Assembly: GCA_028622995.1 (NCBI GenBank)
Contig: JAJQJQ010000022.1
Coordinates: 124,001-188,000, forward strand
From: Panagrolaimus kolymaensis
Lineage: Eukaryota; Nematoda; Chromadorea; Rhabditida; Panagrolaimidae
DNA length: 64,000 nucleotides
Reading direction: 5' to 3'
A program made the translations under genes and the position numbers. Shown here piece after piece: positions 32,240 through 44,718 of the stretch. Each line of letters opens with the position of its first letter. Positions within the stretch are counted from its first letter, which is position 1. The notes beneath the pieces were generated by a model. The model did no database searches. It was not told where the DNA came from and was given only the letters and a program-made list of their open reading frames with translations.

Positions 32240-35200
32240 TTATTGACCAATTTGAGTTGTTTTTTGTGTATGTGTTGCACGTTCTTCTCCATCACGGTTG
32301 GTGAAAGTGGTGACAACATTTCCACCAACGCCCCAAGTATTTTCTGCTTCATTTACAAGCGATTCTGGAGGATTACTGGTTCCACCTTGTCCGCGGGCAA
32401 AGATCTAAAAATATTAACCATTTTAGTAATTTCGAATGTTTTTAGTTTCGAAATAAAAAATATGATAGTAATCAAATTTTACAAAGTACTGTTAAATTTT
32501 TATTACTATCATCCGCTTTTAGACATTTTAGTTTTATTTTTTACTAACCTTAGTGGATCGTCCAGCTTTAAGGGTAATTCCAGCAGGAATGGTATAAGTA
32601 ATTTCAGCACGGGTATCAAGCTTTCGCTTAATTTTACATCCACTAATATCTTCATCTTTGCTGCGATGAGTATTTTCAAGGGTAATAAATTTACCATTTG
32701 GTTCACATTCGCTAATAGTAATATTTCCTTTAGCAGACCGTTGGAAAGTAGTTTTAGTTTGAACTTCACCTCGAACATTTCGAGTTGAATCGGTATCTTC
32801 TTGTTGTTGAAGGGAATGAGTTTTAACAACTTGTTCAACCATTTGTCGGAGTCCAACACTGTAAAAAAAAAATTAAAGGTCAATAAATTCAATTTTGCTT
32901 TATGCAAATTTTTGGCATCCAAAGGCAGTGGATCCATAATAGCTTTTATGGTTGCATTTTTTAGTACATATGTACTTTTACTTACCGACTCTCTTCACCT
33001 TCAAGCATTTTACGATAAATGGCAATTTCAGCATCAAGCATTTGTTTAGTGTCAAGAAGAGCTTGAAGTTCAGCAACCAATGATTGACATTCTTCTTTCA
33101 TACGACGCAAAGTTGCATCCCGTTCATTAAGGGCTTGTTCGTATTGTCGTTGATCATCATTAAGTTGATAATTAAGATTTTGAACTTCTTTTTCAAGTTG
33201 AGCATTCTTAGTTTCAAGATCGCCCAATTTATTTCGAAGATCTCCAATATTATCTCGCATTCTTCGAACTTCTTCTCGTTGATAATTCGATTCCATTGCG
33301 GAACGATTAGCGTTGCCTTGAACTTCGCTAACCTAAAAAAAATTAATTAATGGATTTAAAAGTTAAAAGTTACTGTTTTTTGTTTTAAACGTAGAAAACT
33401 TTTTTTTTACAAAATAAAAAATAAATGGAGGCTTGCTTTTTAGCATTTGTGTCAACAAAAAAAAAATGCGAAAGTTTTTCTTTTGAATGAAATCGCCTTA
33501 TTTTTCTTTTTCATTTTTTGTTTATGGTCGAACAGTTTTTACGTGTGTGTTTTCTTTTTTTTTATGGAAAAATATTGATACAAGAAAAAAGTTGCTCCGA
33601 AATGGATTCGAAGCATCGACCTTTTTCCGAAAAATAAAAACCTTTCAAACTCATTTTTGCATTTTTCCTTGGTCCAAATATTTTTGTTTTGAATCTCGCA
33701 GAAAGCAAATATCCTCTTTGACTTACTTTGAGTTTATAGAAGCTTTCCATATCTTGACGACCTTGTTGAGCGATGTAATCATATTCATCTTTGATATCAC
33801 GAATAGCAAGGGCAAGTTCATTTTTGAAGAATTCTCGAGTATCTGCTGGAGCTTGAGCAAGAAGGGCTTGAAGTTCTTTAACTTCTTGTTCATGAACCCG
33901 ACGAAGGAATTCAAGTTCTTCCATAAGGGTTTGAACTTGATTTTGGAAATCAATGCGTCCAAGAGTTTCTTCATCCAAATCATTTCGAGCTTTAGTGAGT
34001 TCTTCCCATAAACGTGAATTATCGTTATTAAGTCGTTTTTCTTCATCGGTGAGTTGCTTCCAACGAGCTCGAAGCATTTCCAATTCTGATTGAGCATCCG
34101 CAATGGCATTAGTCCATTGAGCAATTTTTTCTTTATCTCCATCTCGGCGATGTTGGATATCTTCGTAGCTAAAAAAAATTGATATCATAAAAATTTGGTT
34201 TTACAGAAAATGTTTATTTCTTTAAACGCAAAATGAAACTTTTAAAATTTTTCGTGTTGAATATCTTCGTTATTTTCTTATGTTAATATTTCCTTAATTT
34301 TTATTAATTTTTTTATTATTGTCTATTTTCGAAAAAAAATCTTTGTTTGCAACTTGTATGTAATTTAAAAAAACATTTTAGAGTACTTAGGTGTGTGAGT
34401 AATCCTTTTTTTTTAAAGTTTGCATTAAGGAATTGAATCATCACAAACGAAAAAGTATTTTTTTTTTCGTTTCATTTCCTCAATTTCCAGAAGTATTACA
34501 TTTTCATTTAGAAACCAGTTTTATTTTTTTTTTTGCATTCTCGCTGCTCCCATAAAAATTTTTGTTTTGTTTTTTTTACGTTTTTTTGTTTTGAAAGAAA
34601 AAAAGTTTACTCATTAAAAAACAAAAAAGTATCTCTCAAAAGAAAGAGCGCCGCAAAAAAGGGGTTTTTAATGACTTTCAATTACTCATCCTTCATTTTT
34701 GAGGATTCAATTTTACTTTAATTAATTTTTTTTTGTAGATTGATTTTATTTGATCATTCAAAAGTTTAAAAAATCAAAGATTTGTACAAAATTAATTTTT
34801 TTGATCAAAGCAAAAAAAATTCGGGTAAAAAAACGTACAATCAAAAAAGTGGTTTCTTTAAAATTATTTTGATTGGTCACAAATAAATAAAATGAATAAA
34901 AAAATCCTTGACCTTGACTTCCGAAGAAAAAGAAAAAATATAAATTGATGGTTTCATCTTATTTATTTATTTTTTAAGTGTTTTTTTTTCTTTTTTACAT
35001 TTTCATCTTTGACGTTATTTTTTTTGTTTGTTTGCAAACGTAAACTGTATAATTTATCAAAAAACCCTTCTTCTTTTTTTTAAGAGAGAAGAGCCAGCCT
35101 CCTTCAGAATTGTTGAAATTGAAGAGCCTTGAGAAGAAAAAAAAGTGTTCGTTTTTTTCCTTTGACTTTTTTTCATGGCTGTCGGAAACGTAAAAAACAA

Positions 35201-38200
35201 ACGAACGAAAAAATATTCTTATCAGAGAGTTAAAACAGAAAAAAAATTGCTGCCTGATTAATTCAAAGAAAGGGCATAAATGAAAAAAAAGTATGCAAAG
35301 TATTTAAAGAATTTTTTTGGACTCAATGCTTATCTCAATTTTTTTACAGAGGCTGTTTTTTTTTGTTGTCTTTTCTGCACTTTTTTTACTCCTTGCTTTA
35401 ATTTATTTAGCTTTTTGATAATACATAAAATAAAAAGTCAAGCATTTTCTCAGTCATTTTTTCTATTTTTCTTCCTCCGCAAAAAAATATCTCTCTTCAA
35501 ACATCGAAACTCAAAAAAGAATGAAAGGATGCGTTCATTTTCATTTCATTCATGTTTTGTAAACAACTTTTACAAAGAGATGATGCAAAAAAAAGAAGAA
35601 TAAACAAAAAAAAATTGTCAAAAAAAAAGCTTACCGAGATCGATATTCACTTAAATCATCTCTAAGTCGAGCAACTTTAACATCGATTTCAGCTTTTTGT
35701 CTTGCAGCATTATCAATGTCTTTACGAGCATCAGAAAGACTATCAGCATATTTAATCTATAAAAAATATAATAATGAGCTTATTTATTTTCTGCCATCAA
35801 AAAAAATTTTAAATAAAAAATTCAATAAATGATAGTAATAGTTTTTAAAAAATTTTAGTTACTATCATTTTTCATTGCAAAAAGACCCAAAAATTAAATC
35901 GTATTTTTGTAAGATCGATTTAATTGCTTGCTTATTATTAGTTTTATTTTTCCGCATGCATTTAATTTAATGTAATTAAAAAATGATTTTTCCTCCATCT
36001 TTTTTTTGAGGACAATAAAAGGTTGTAAAAAACGATAATGGCAATCCTTCTTTTTTTTTTGTTCATTTTTTTGTTTGTCAAACCGCTTTTTTAGGCGCCA
36101 GAAAGGTGCTTCTTCTTTTTCACATCAGAAAGTTGAAGAATGGAAAAAATAAAAGCTTATAAGTGAAAATTAAAAATTTGTCTCAATTGTTTTTAACAAA
36201 ATTTTTAAAGCAGCCGATAATGGCAAAATCCACAAACCTTAATTTCAGATGTATCTTTTCCCCATCGACCGCGTAAATCTTCAAGTTCGGAAACAAGTTT
36301 ACGATTTTGTTCTTCAAGTTTTTTAACTCGATCAATATAATTTCCAAGTCGATCATTCAATCCTTGCATAGTTTTCTTTTCTTTATCCGTTGCTTCAAGG
36401 AATGATTTAGCTGCATTCGCTGATAATGCAGGAGAAATTCCACCAACCGATGATGAACCCATTTCAGTTACCATTTTAAGAACACGTCCTTAAAAAATTT
36501 ATAAATAAATAAATGGTTTATGGAAAATTAAAGAATTTTTATTTATAATAATTTTTATGTCCTAACTACTGGAAATTTTATTGTTTTGGTATGGGTCCTT
36601 GAAGCTAATATAAATTTTAGCTTTTTTTACACTATTTTTTTGTTTTGTTTTACCAACCTCCATGACTTCTCCCTCGAGCGGATAATAAATGAGAATAATT
36701 ATTAATTTGCGAGCCGGAATCCATTATAATAATTATATTTTTTTTATAATCAAACAAAAAAGTTAATTAAAAATATTTTTTTTTAAACAAAAAAAAATAA
36801 ACCCTTTTTTCCCAACAGCAACAAAACCAAAAGATATCACAATACAGGCTAATATATAAAATTAAACAACTTTTACAGACAGAAGATGATGAGAGTCAAG
36901 AAGAATAAAAAAATATATATTATAAAAAAAACATATGTTTAACTTGAGCCTCTTTCCTCTCTCTTACTTTCTTTTTTTTCTGAGTCACTTGGATTTTTTT
37001 TCTTTTTCTTTTCTCTCTTTTTTTGTTGTTTATAGATTTTTTTTTCCCGCAAAAGAAAAAGAAAAAATCACTCAACAAACAATAATCTCTTATGAATAAA
37101 AATCTTTTTTTTTTTTGAGTCAGTCACCTTTAAGCTTCGGGAAGGATTTTTTTTCTGATGAATGATGAAGTAAGGTAAGTAAGTAAACTGGATTGAAAAC
37201 AAAAAACGAAATAGAAACGGGAAAAGATGCAGCCGCAGGAAAAAAAATATTACATATAAAAAGTTGCAACTTTTTTTTTTAACGCTAACCTTTTTATAAA
37301 TTTTTATTTTTTGCTTTTATGGTTGGTAGATAGATTCAAGAGGGATTAATATTGATTTGTCTTTGGCAACGATGATGATGCCAAGAGATTAGACAAAAAT
37401 GTGGAGGTGGTATTGATAAGATTGGAAGTTGAAGACTTCAGAAAAAGAAGAAAAAAGGTGCAGAGTTTTAGTCTCTTGTAATCGCTTGCAACACCTCTTC
37501 TTCTTTTTTTTTAACATGAAAGGGATTATTTATCATTTTTGGATTTATATGGTTGAATCATAAAAAATTTTAAAAATAATAATTTAAAGAAGTAAGTTTC
37601 AGAATGAAAAATAAATATAAAAAATGTTTAGATCCACCAGTGTTTCATTTTCTGTTAGTATTTTAATTACTATCATATTTTAATAATATTTTTAATTTTT
37701 ACGATTGTTTGTATTTTAGCATGAATGACTGGGCTTCCCACTTTGGCACCAAATTTTTTTTAAGTCTCGAAATTTTTGCATCTTTACATTCATCAAAATG
37801 TTGCATATTTTTGTCTTCTTTTCCTCATAAACTATCCCTTTTAATCTCAACAAAAAAGAAGAGTCATAAACGATGACCAAATTGCAAATACACCTGAATC
37901 AAAAAAGGTGCAATTTTGGAATTGCCCGCTCCCATTTTTTTTTATTTTAAAGTCTACGAAAAATAAAATCGCCTTAACTTTTTTTGTGTATTTAAAAAAA
38001 TCAATTTAATGCTCCAATTGCAAATTGAAAGTTATTTGAATGGGGAATTTAATAATTTTTAATTAATTTGCAAGAAGAAAGAATATCACTTACCACCACC
38101 GCCGCCGCCACCTCGAGAAGTGCCATAGCTGCCTGATTGGCGAGTAGTAGTTTTAACCGCAACTCGAGGTTGAATACCTGAGGTATATTCAAAACCGTTA

Positions 38201-38211
38201 TCGCCCGACAT
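32240..38211 (-). CDS. ifb-1: Cytoplasmic intermediate filament protein (IFB-1-like), two alternative first exons
   Basis: Main form: exons 38211-38094, 36488-36238, 35756-35635, 34168-33727, 33332-32986, 32858-32549 and 32404-32240; 584 aa. An alternative first exon, 36724-36658 (MDSGSQINNYSHLL...), splices in the same phase to exon 2 and gives a shorter head. Filament order: Gly-rich head, coil 1A (KEKKTMQGLNDRLGNYIDRVKKLEEQNRKL), coil 1B with the extra heptads of lamin-type nematode proteins, coil 2 ending in the consensus LLDTKQMLDAEIAIYRKMLEGEE, then a lamin-type tail domain (RNVRGE...TTFQRSAKGNITISECEPNGKFI...NPPESLV). These proteins form epidermal and attachment filaments in nematodes. 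Sequence and the dual-promoter layout fit IFB-1 best; another IF paralog is possible. The introns contain short palindromic repeats. Confidence 0.9.
32462..32512. repeat. Short palindromic element (TGATAGTAAT family)
   Basis: Ends ATGATAGTAAT and ATTACTATCAT are perfect inverted repeats around a ~29-nt A/T-rich centre. Lies in the last intron of the filament gene. Confidence 0.65.
35829..35868. repeat. Short palindromic element (TGATAGTAAT family)
   Basis: Ends ATGATAGTAA and TTACTATCAT, 40 bp overall, in the intron between exons 2 and 3 of the filament gene. Confidence 0.65.
36658..36724 (-). CDS. ifb-1: Alternative first exon of the intermediate filament gene
   Basis: The minus frame MDSGSQINNYSHLLSARGRS ends at a donor GTTGGT and joins exon 2 (GRVLKMVTEMG) in phase 1, exactly as exon 1A (38211-38094) does. 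It lies in the 1.6-kb first intron, so it would need its own promoter just upstream (36725-37000). The non-standard donor GTTGGT also occurs in the F-box-like gene at 1.6-3.4 kb. Confidence 0.65.
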
Positions 38212-39820
38212 GTTTCAAAAAAAGATGGAAACCTTTTTTTTAAGTATGAGAAATATCACCTGAAAAATTTAAATATTTATAATTATTACTCGAAATGTGG
38301 AACATTAAATAGAATCAACATTTTAAGATTTAAACTTTCGAGTAAAAATCAAAAATAATATTTCACGTCAATTAATTTTTTGGCCAAGTAAATAACTGGG
38401 TCAATTGAAACAATACGTTTCGAAAAAAAAAACTACAAAACCACCAACAACAAAAAATTACCGAATTAAAAAATTTTCTCGATCAAAAATAAAGCGAGTT
38501 CGAGAGACGACAACGCCCAAAAAACCACACAATGTTTTTTCAAAAATAAAATAAAAAAATTGCAAAATCAAACTTTTTTTACCGATACTAAAAACTAAAA
38601 TTGACAATGATGGAGAATAAAAATGTATGTTTCAATTAAGAACAAAAAAAAATCAAGGAAAGAGAGAGATGCAACTTTTTCAATACAAACCAAAATTTTA
38701 AAAAAATGTAACACATTTCATAAATTTATATTTTATATGTATTTTTGAAGTGCTGCTGCAAAACAGCCTCACCGCCCAAGGGCGTCAAAATCAAAACCTT
38801 TTTTCTTCTCTTCTTTTTTAGAATTTTTTGATTCTAAAATGTGGGACTCCAAAAAGAAAAATTCATCCTTTTTTTTTTTTTGCAATGAAAAATCAAAAAA
38901 ACGTAAATAATTGTTTTTTTTTGTTTGGGTGACCAAACCACCTGTTTAAAAAAAAGTTATGAATGATTGAAACCCATTTTTTTGTTTTGTAAAGCTCATT
39001 TGGAACCGAGAGAAAACAGTCAAACAAACGTAAAAGATCGAGAAGAAAAAGAATAAAAATAAGTTTTTGGAGGAGAAGTAACAAAACGGAAAAGGAAAAA
39101 AAGAAAAATCAATGTTTAAAAAAGGGCAGTCGTCAAGTCAAGAAAATAAAATACGGGGAAAAAGAAATGGCATTGAAACAAGCGGTGATGGAAGAAGGAA
39201 AAGAAGATGAGAGACGTGGAAAGAAGAAAACAACAAACAAAAATATGTATTATAAAACTTTTATTTTTATTTTTGTTTTAAATATATAAATCAATTTTTG
39301 CGCAATATTTTTTCTTCTTTCATTAAAAAATGGGACAATAATTTTTGGTAATTAAAAACGTAGAAGATTTTAAAAATTTCGATCTGAAAAAAGTAAGCAA
39401 AAATGTTAGTAGCAGACAATAATTGCAACACAGCATCCCTCTTTTTTTCACTCCTCAGCTTTTTGGAATTTTTCAACCATTTTTTTGTTGTTATCACTTT
39501 TGAGAAGTCGAAGTGAGAATTAAAATCAGTATGAAAAAAAACCTTTTAACCCCAAGTATTCTCCTCAATAAAAGAAAAGCTAGCTAGCTACAATAAAGGG
39601 GAGTGGTAAAAGTTATTATCATCAAAAAAAAGAGAAGAAAAAAAGAAATTGAAACATTCCCTGGCGCCATTCATTTTTTTAGGGTGCAGTGCAAACTTTT
39701 TTTTGAGCTTTTGAATACATAGAACTTTGCACGTACGAAACAATTTTAAATATCGAGTAAATCAAAAACTTTTTCAAATTTTAAAATTTTTAATTGAAAG
39801 AGTTGGATTTGACTAAAAAA

Positions 39821-39870
39821 ATATAGTAACAATTTTTTACCAATAATTCATAGAAATTTGTTACTATCGC
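39821..39870. repeat. Short palindromic element, diverged member
   Basis: Left end ATATAGTAAC, right end TTACTATCGC; about 50 bp, intergenic. Confidence 0.5.
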
Positions 39871-40582
39871 AAAATTGAATAATTTGGATCCAAAAAATTA
39901 AAAATTATGCTTCTTCGAAGTAGCTTTTCGTTTTCACACTTCCCATTCCATTCCATAATTGTCTACTTCAATAATAAAAAAAAAGTAATATATGGTTTTG
40001 ATGTTCAAAAAAAAGGAACTCCATATTTATTTCCCTCTAAAATTGCCGCGCCATATTAAAATTAAAAAAAGTGATAATACTACTTTACTTTGTTTGATTG
40101 GAAATGAAAATGAGAGAATAGAGGAAAAGAAACTCTTATCAACCGCCAACAACTAGCAAGCATGCTTGCTTCACTTTTAGCTGAAAGAAAAAAGACTATT
40201 ACAAGGTTTTCAGTTTTCAGTTTTTGTACAACCTTTCTTTTTTTCTTATTTGACTTTGACAACAGAATGGCAAACAATAATATATTAGAGCCATCTCCAT
40301 CCATCTATGTTGATTGCTGCTGCGTTGTTGTTGCATCAATAAAAAAAATTCTTCTAAACATAAACACGTATAAAAAAACTTTTTTTTGTTGGATAATAAA
40401 AAAAATTATTTGAAGGTAGAAAACAAGAGTGAAATAAAAAATGTCAAGGGAGACAAGAAACATATATATATAAAAAATTGTTATGGTTATTGTTTGGTTA
40501 AAAAAATGTGGAGTAAAAAAATTAATTAGGGAAGAAAACTCGAGAGAAAAAAAAATTGAGGGAGAGAAGAGTAAAGTTGAAT

Positions 40583-40633
40583 ATGATAGTAACAAAAAGT
40601 TGACGATAATTTTCAAAACGTGTTTACTATCGC
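40583..40633. repeat. Short palindromic element (TGATAGTAAC type)
   Basis: Left end ATGATAGTAAC, right end GTTTACTATCG; about 51 bp, intergenic. A degenerate neighbour (ATGATAGTAATAAA... TTATTCTCAT) follows at about 40719-40770. Confidence 0.55.
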
Positions 40634-40891
40634 AATATTCAGAATCCTTTCAAAGTTTTATGAAATAATAAAAAGAATAAAGCCAATATTTATTTGCTGC
40701 ATTAAACAAATTCTGAAAATGATAGTAATAAAAATTAGACAATATTTTAAACTTTTTAATTATTCTCATTAATTAATCCAAGTCCCAGACAAAATAATTT
40801 GCAAAAATATTTTAAAATTTAAAAAAAACTATTACTTGAAAAATCAGTAATTTAACACCTAATTTCTCAATAATAAAAAAAAGACATCAAA

Positions 40892-40944
40892 ATGATAGTA
40901 ATCAAAAATATGCAATTATTTTTAGCTATTTTATTTACTATCAT
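40892..40944. repeat. Short palindromic element (TGATAGTAAT family)
   Basis: Left end ATGATAGTAAT, right end TTTACTATCAT; about 53 bp, intergenic. Confidence 0.6.
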
Positions 40945-43900
40945 AAAAAAGTTCAAGCATATGCGAGTGTTGTTAACATTAATTTTAATTAGCTTTAAAA
41001 CACTATTGTTTGTTATCACTAATGGCATCCAATTCTAGCAACAACCACAAACATTTTTTTCTCCCTCTTTATTTTTTTTTCTTTTTTCGAGACCAAAAAC
41101 AAAAGTTCAATTTATTTATTTTTTTACCTACTTTCACTAACAAAAAAAAAGTATTACTCCATTTTTTTTTTGGCAGATTAATACTTTCACTATCCCCAAA
41201 AAAAAACAACAATTGATTACTATTTTTATAAAAAAAAGTAGTAAGTACATTTTATAAATAATATTTCATAAACAAAATAATACCAAAAAAAAGAAAAATC
41301 AAAATCAAGCTTTTTTTAAATATATATAATAATTCCAAACATGTATGTGTATGCATGAAGCGCAACAACAACAACTACCACGACGACGACTTTTTTTTGT
41401 TTAGTCTTTTTTCCCTCTTCTTCGTTTTTTTATTATTATTTTTTATTCCCCGTAAATCCTCTCAACGCTTATATTTTATTTTTCTTCCTTCTAAAAAATT
41501 CTGAGGCTCAAAAAAAAAAAGCAAGTTTGATGATGGCGGTGGTGGTGGTTGCTGATTTTGCTCTGATGTTATTGATGGAGGAGGAAAGAGAAGTCATAAA
41601 ACTATGGAAAGGGAAAAAAATACCGAAGAAGTAATATATCGTCGTTTCGTTGTTGGTGGTGGTGAATATGGCGATGATGATTGTACATACATGCACGCGT
41701 GTGCTCTGCGAGTGGCAGGCAGAAGAATGGTGCACACGCAGCACACGTTACTTGTTGTTTTATATATTTAACATTCCAAAAATGGTTGTGAGTTTTGGAG
41801 CAAAAGTTTTTTTTCTCCTTCATCTGCAAACACGTACACATACATGCAATTCCTTCTTCTTCTTCGCTTTCTATCATCGTCAGTCGGTGAGAGCACAGAA
41901 AACAAAAAATCAAGGAAAAAAAGAAAGCAAGCGTTCATGAAAAAAAATTTGTATACAAAAATATACATATATTTATTTATTTTTGCGTGCGTGTGTGACG
42001 ACGCCGACCACTAAAAAAAGGCAACATTCAACCAGCCGGCTTTGATCTAAAAAAAATCGTCACTCGTATGCTTTTTTTTTGACTGACCATTTCCCCACAT
42101 TTACCTCGCAACCGCCTCTGCCACTTTTTTTTTGCTGTTGCATACTTGATTATTCATTTCCCCTAAAGGGAAAAGAATAAAGTTTTTTGTTTGATTGTTG
42201 TCAAACAAAATAAATTTGTTATACAAAAGAGGGACGACGACACCCATCCTCCATTTTTTTTGTTGTGGAAATGATGATTCAAGGTTCCGGTTAGGGTCTT
42301 TTCGAAAAAAAGAAGAAGAGAAGAATAAATGAATAAATGATTCAGGTTTCAAAGATGCACGCACACGCATGAACGGAAAAAAAATAATTTTTCTTTTGGG
42401 GTTCAACTTGACTCTTTTTTTAATCATCGTTTAAGTTGAAGAAAAAATGGGAGAGGAAAAGAAAATCTGTTATTAGACGGTTATTTAAAAGATTATTTGA
42501 GAAGAAAAAAGAAAAGGTTGAGTTGAGTGACGTTTTCTTCACAGGAAGAAAGAATAAAGAAAAAATTTAAGTTAAATTGACTGTAAAAAATTCTTTTTTT
42601 AAGTCATGAAAAGAGGAACAGGAACATCGAAGGCGAGAAGAAGGGAATGAAGGAACGTTGAAAGGCTGAAAACACAAAAGAAAAGTTTGCGTAGGTACGT
42701 TAATGTTTAAAAAATGGCTAAAGAAGTCGAGACTTTTTTGAAGGTACTAAAATTTTTGTGTGCAACTCGAAAACTTTGATTAAATCTACCTAAAAAAAAC
42801 TTTTGTCATCACTATTTTTTTCTTTAATGACCACTGGCGCTTTTTTTTCTCGGTGGCAATGACATTGTACAATCAGAAAACAAATTAAGGGTCATCTCTC
42901 AATTCTCTCTCTCGACTTTTTTCGGTTCGCATTAGAAAAAAATCAAGAAGAAGAAAAGTTGGGGAATGCCCTTCTTTTTTATTTCACCTTTTCCGATTAA
43001 AGAAAGAAGACAACAACCATTTTTGATTTACAGAGAGGAGACACGTCGACGACGACTAAAAAAAATGATGATTACGTTTTTGAGACATTAGAAAAGTAAA
43101 AAAAAGTTGTACAGTTTTTTTTCATCGCCGCTAATTTTTTTGTTTTTTGCAAAAAAAAAAATAATATTGAAAATTAGCAACTGCGACGACGATGTTTGAC
43201 TTTGATTGTGACAGTTTTTTTAGAGCAATGAATATGAATGGCATTCGTTATTAATAAGAAAAGCAAAAATTAAAAACAAACAAAAGAATATATTTGTTTC
43301 ATTATTCCATTTTTCACTTTTTTTTGTAATTATTTATCAATCAAGAAAAAAAGAAAGAAAAAACTAGACGACATTAAAAAAATAAAATATTACAAAAATT
43401 TATTTTTCATTTTTATTTTTTACAAGAAGCACCGATTTCTTGGTTAAATGAAAAAAAAATAAAAAAGGGAAGAAGCAGACGCCGAAGATTTCTTCTAATA
43501 ATAAAATAAAGTTACAATTTGTTTAAAGCTTAAAAAAAGAGAAAGAAAAAACTTTTTAACGCTTTTTATTTTACGAAGAAAAAAATAAGACAGACAGTAG
43601 GCTAAAAATAAAGATATAAATAAAAAATGAATGATTTTGGGATTTTTTGGAACCTAAGAAGCAAGCAAGCAAAAGCCTCGAAAGAAGATGATTGCAACAA
43701 AAATAAATAAAAGGTGCAGGAATTTAGAAAAAGCATGTTAGCGTCGTTGAAGCGTGTCACACCACCGCCAAGCATCGTTGTCTCAGAAATAAGAAGAAGA
43801 CGAAGGAAAAAAAAGTTTTTAGTGGAAGCTTTGGAGAATCCGGGAAGCAAACAATCAAAAAAATAAAATCAAGATTTTCATCGTCTTTGAGGACAAACGA

Positions 43901-44670
43901 CGACGACGAAGAAGATGCAAACCCTCCTCCTCCGCCGCCGCCAACTTGCTTGCTTCGAATCAAATCGAGAAGATGAGAAGAAAAAAGTTTTAAAGCTTCT
44001 AGCAATCGCCGCCTAATCTGTTGCTGCTGCTGGATGAAATTGTTGCTCATTATTTAGCTGCTGCTGAATAACTAACTGCTTCTTCTTTAACCTTCGCGAA
44101 CCACTCCACCGCCATTAACAACATCGCCGCCTTCAGAAGAAGAAGATGACGACGACAACGAAGGAAGGAAAAAAAGGCAAGAAAATATTTTTTTGTTCTT
44201 CTTCCATAAAAAAAGTTTTAAAACTAAAAAACTTTCTTTAACTCCGCCTTTTTTAGTAAAAAAAGGTTTTTTTTCTTTGCATTTTTCAATTTTGAAGAAT
44301 TAGAAAGCAACGATGATGATAATGAGTGGGAGTTTTATTTTTTACAGCAAAAAAAAAAGGTTTCTTTGCATACACACATATTTTTTTGCCTCCAAAATTT
44401 TTAACAGCAAAAAAATGAATGAATGAGTAATCTGCTCTTGCTGTAACAAAAAGAAAAGTTGAAAACAGTTAAAGAAATTTGTAATAAAAAAAACAGTAAC
44501 CAATTAGTATAGTAAAAAAAAGTAAAGTCGTAATGACCAGCGATGAGGTTTTTTTTATTTCAAGATGTTACTATTATTATTTTGTTAAACAAAAAATGGC
44601 AGTAATATATTTTTAGCAATACATGGAAAAAACCAAAAAGTTGCAAGATGATATACTACCGTCTTTTGAG

Positions 44671-44718
44671 GATAGTAAACAAAAAGCTGCAATAATTCGC
44701 AAAAAATGTTTACTTTCA
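44671..44718. repeat. Short palindromic element, diverged member
   Basis: Left end GATAGTAAAC, right end GTTTACTTTC; about 48 bp, intergenic. Confidence 0.45.

Noticed and set aside
33590..33620. tRNA-like B box on minus (GCTTCGAATCC)
   Set aside because: No cloverleaf can be formed around it; chance match in an intron.
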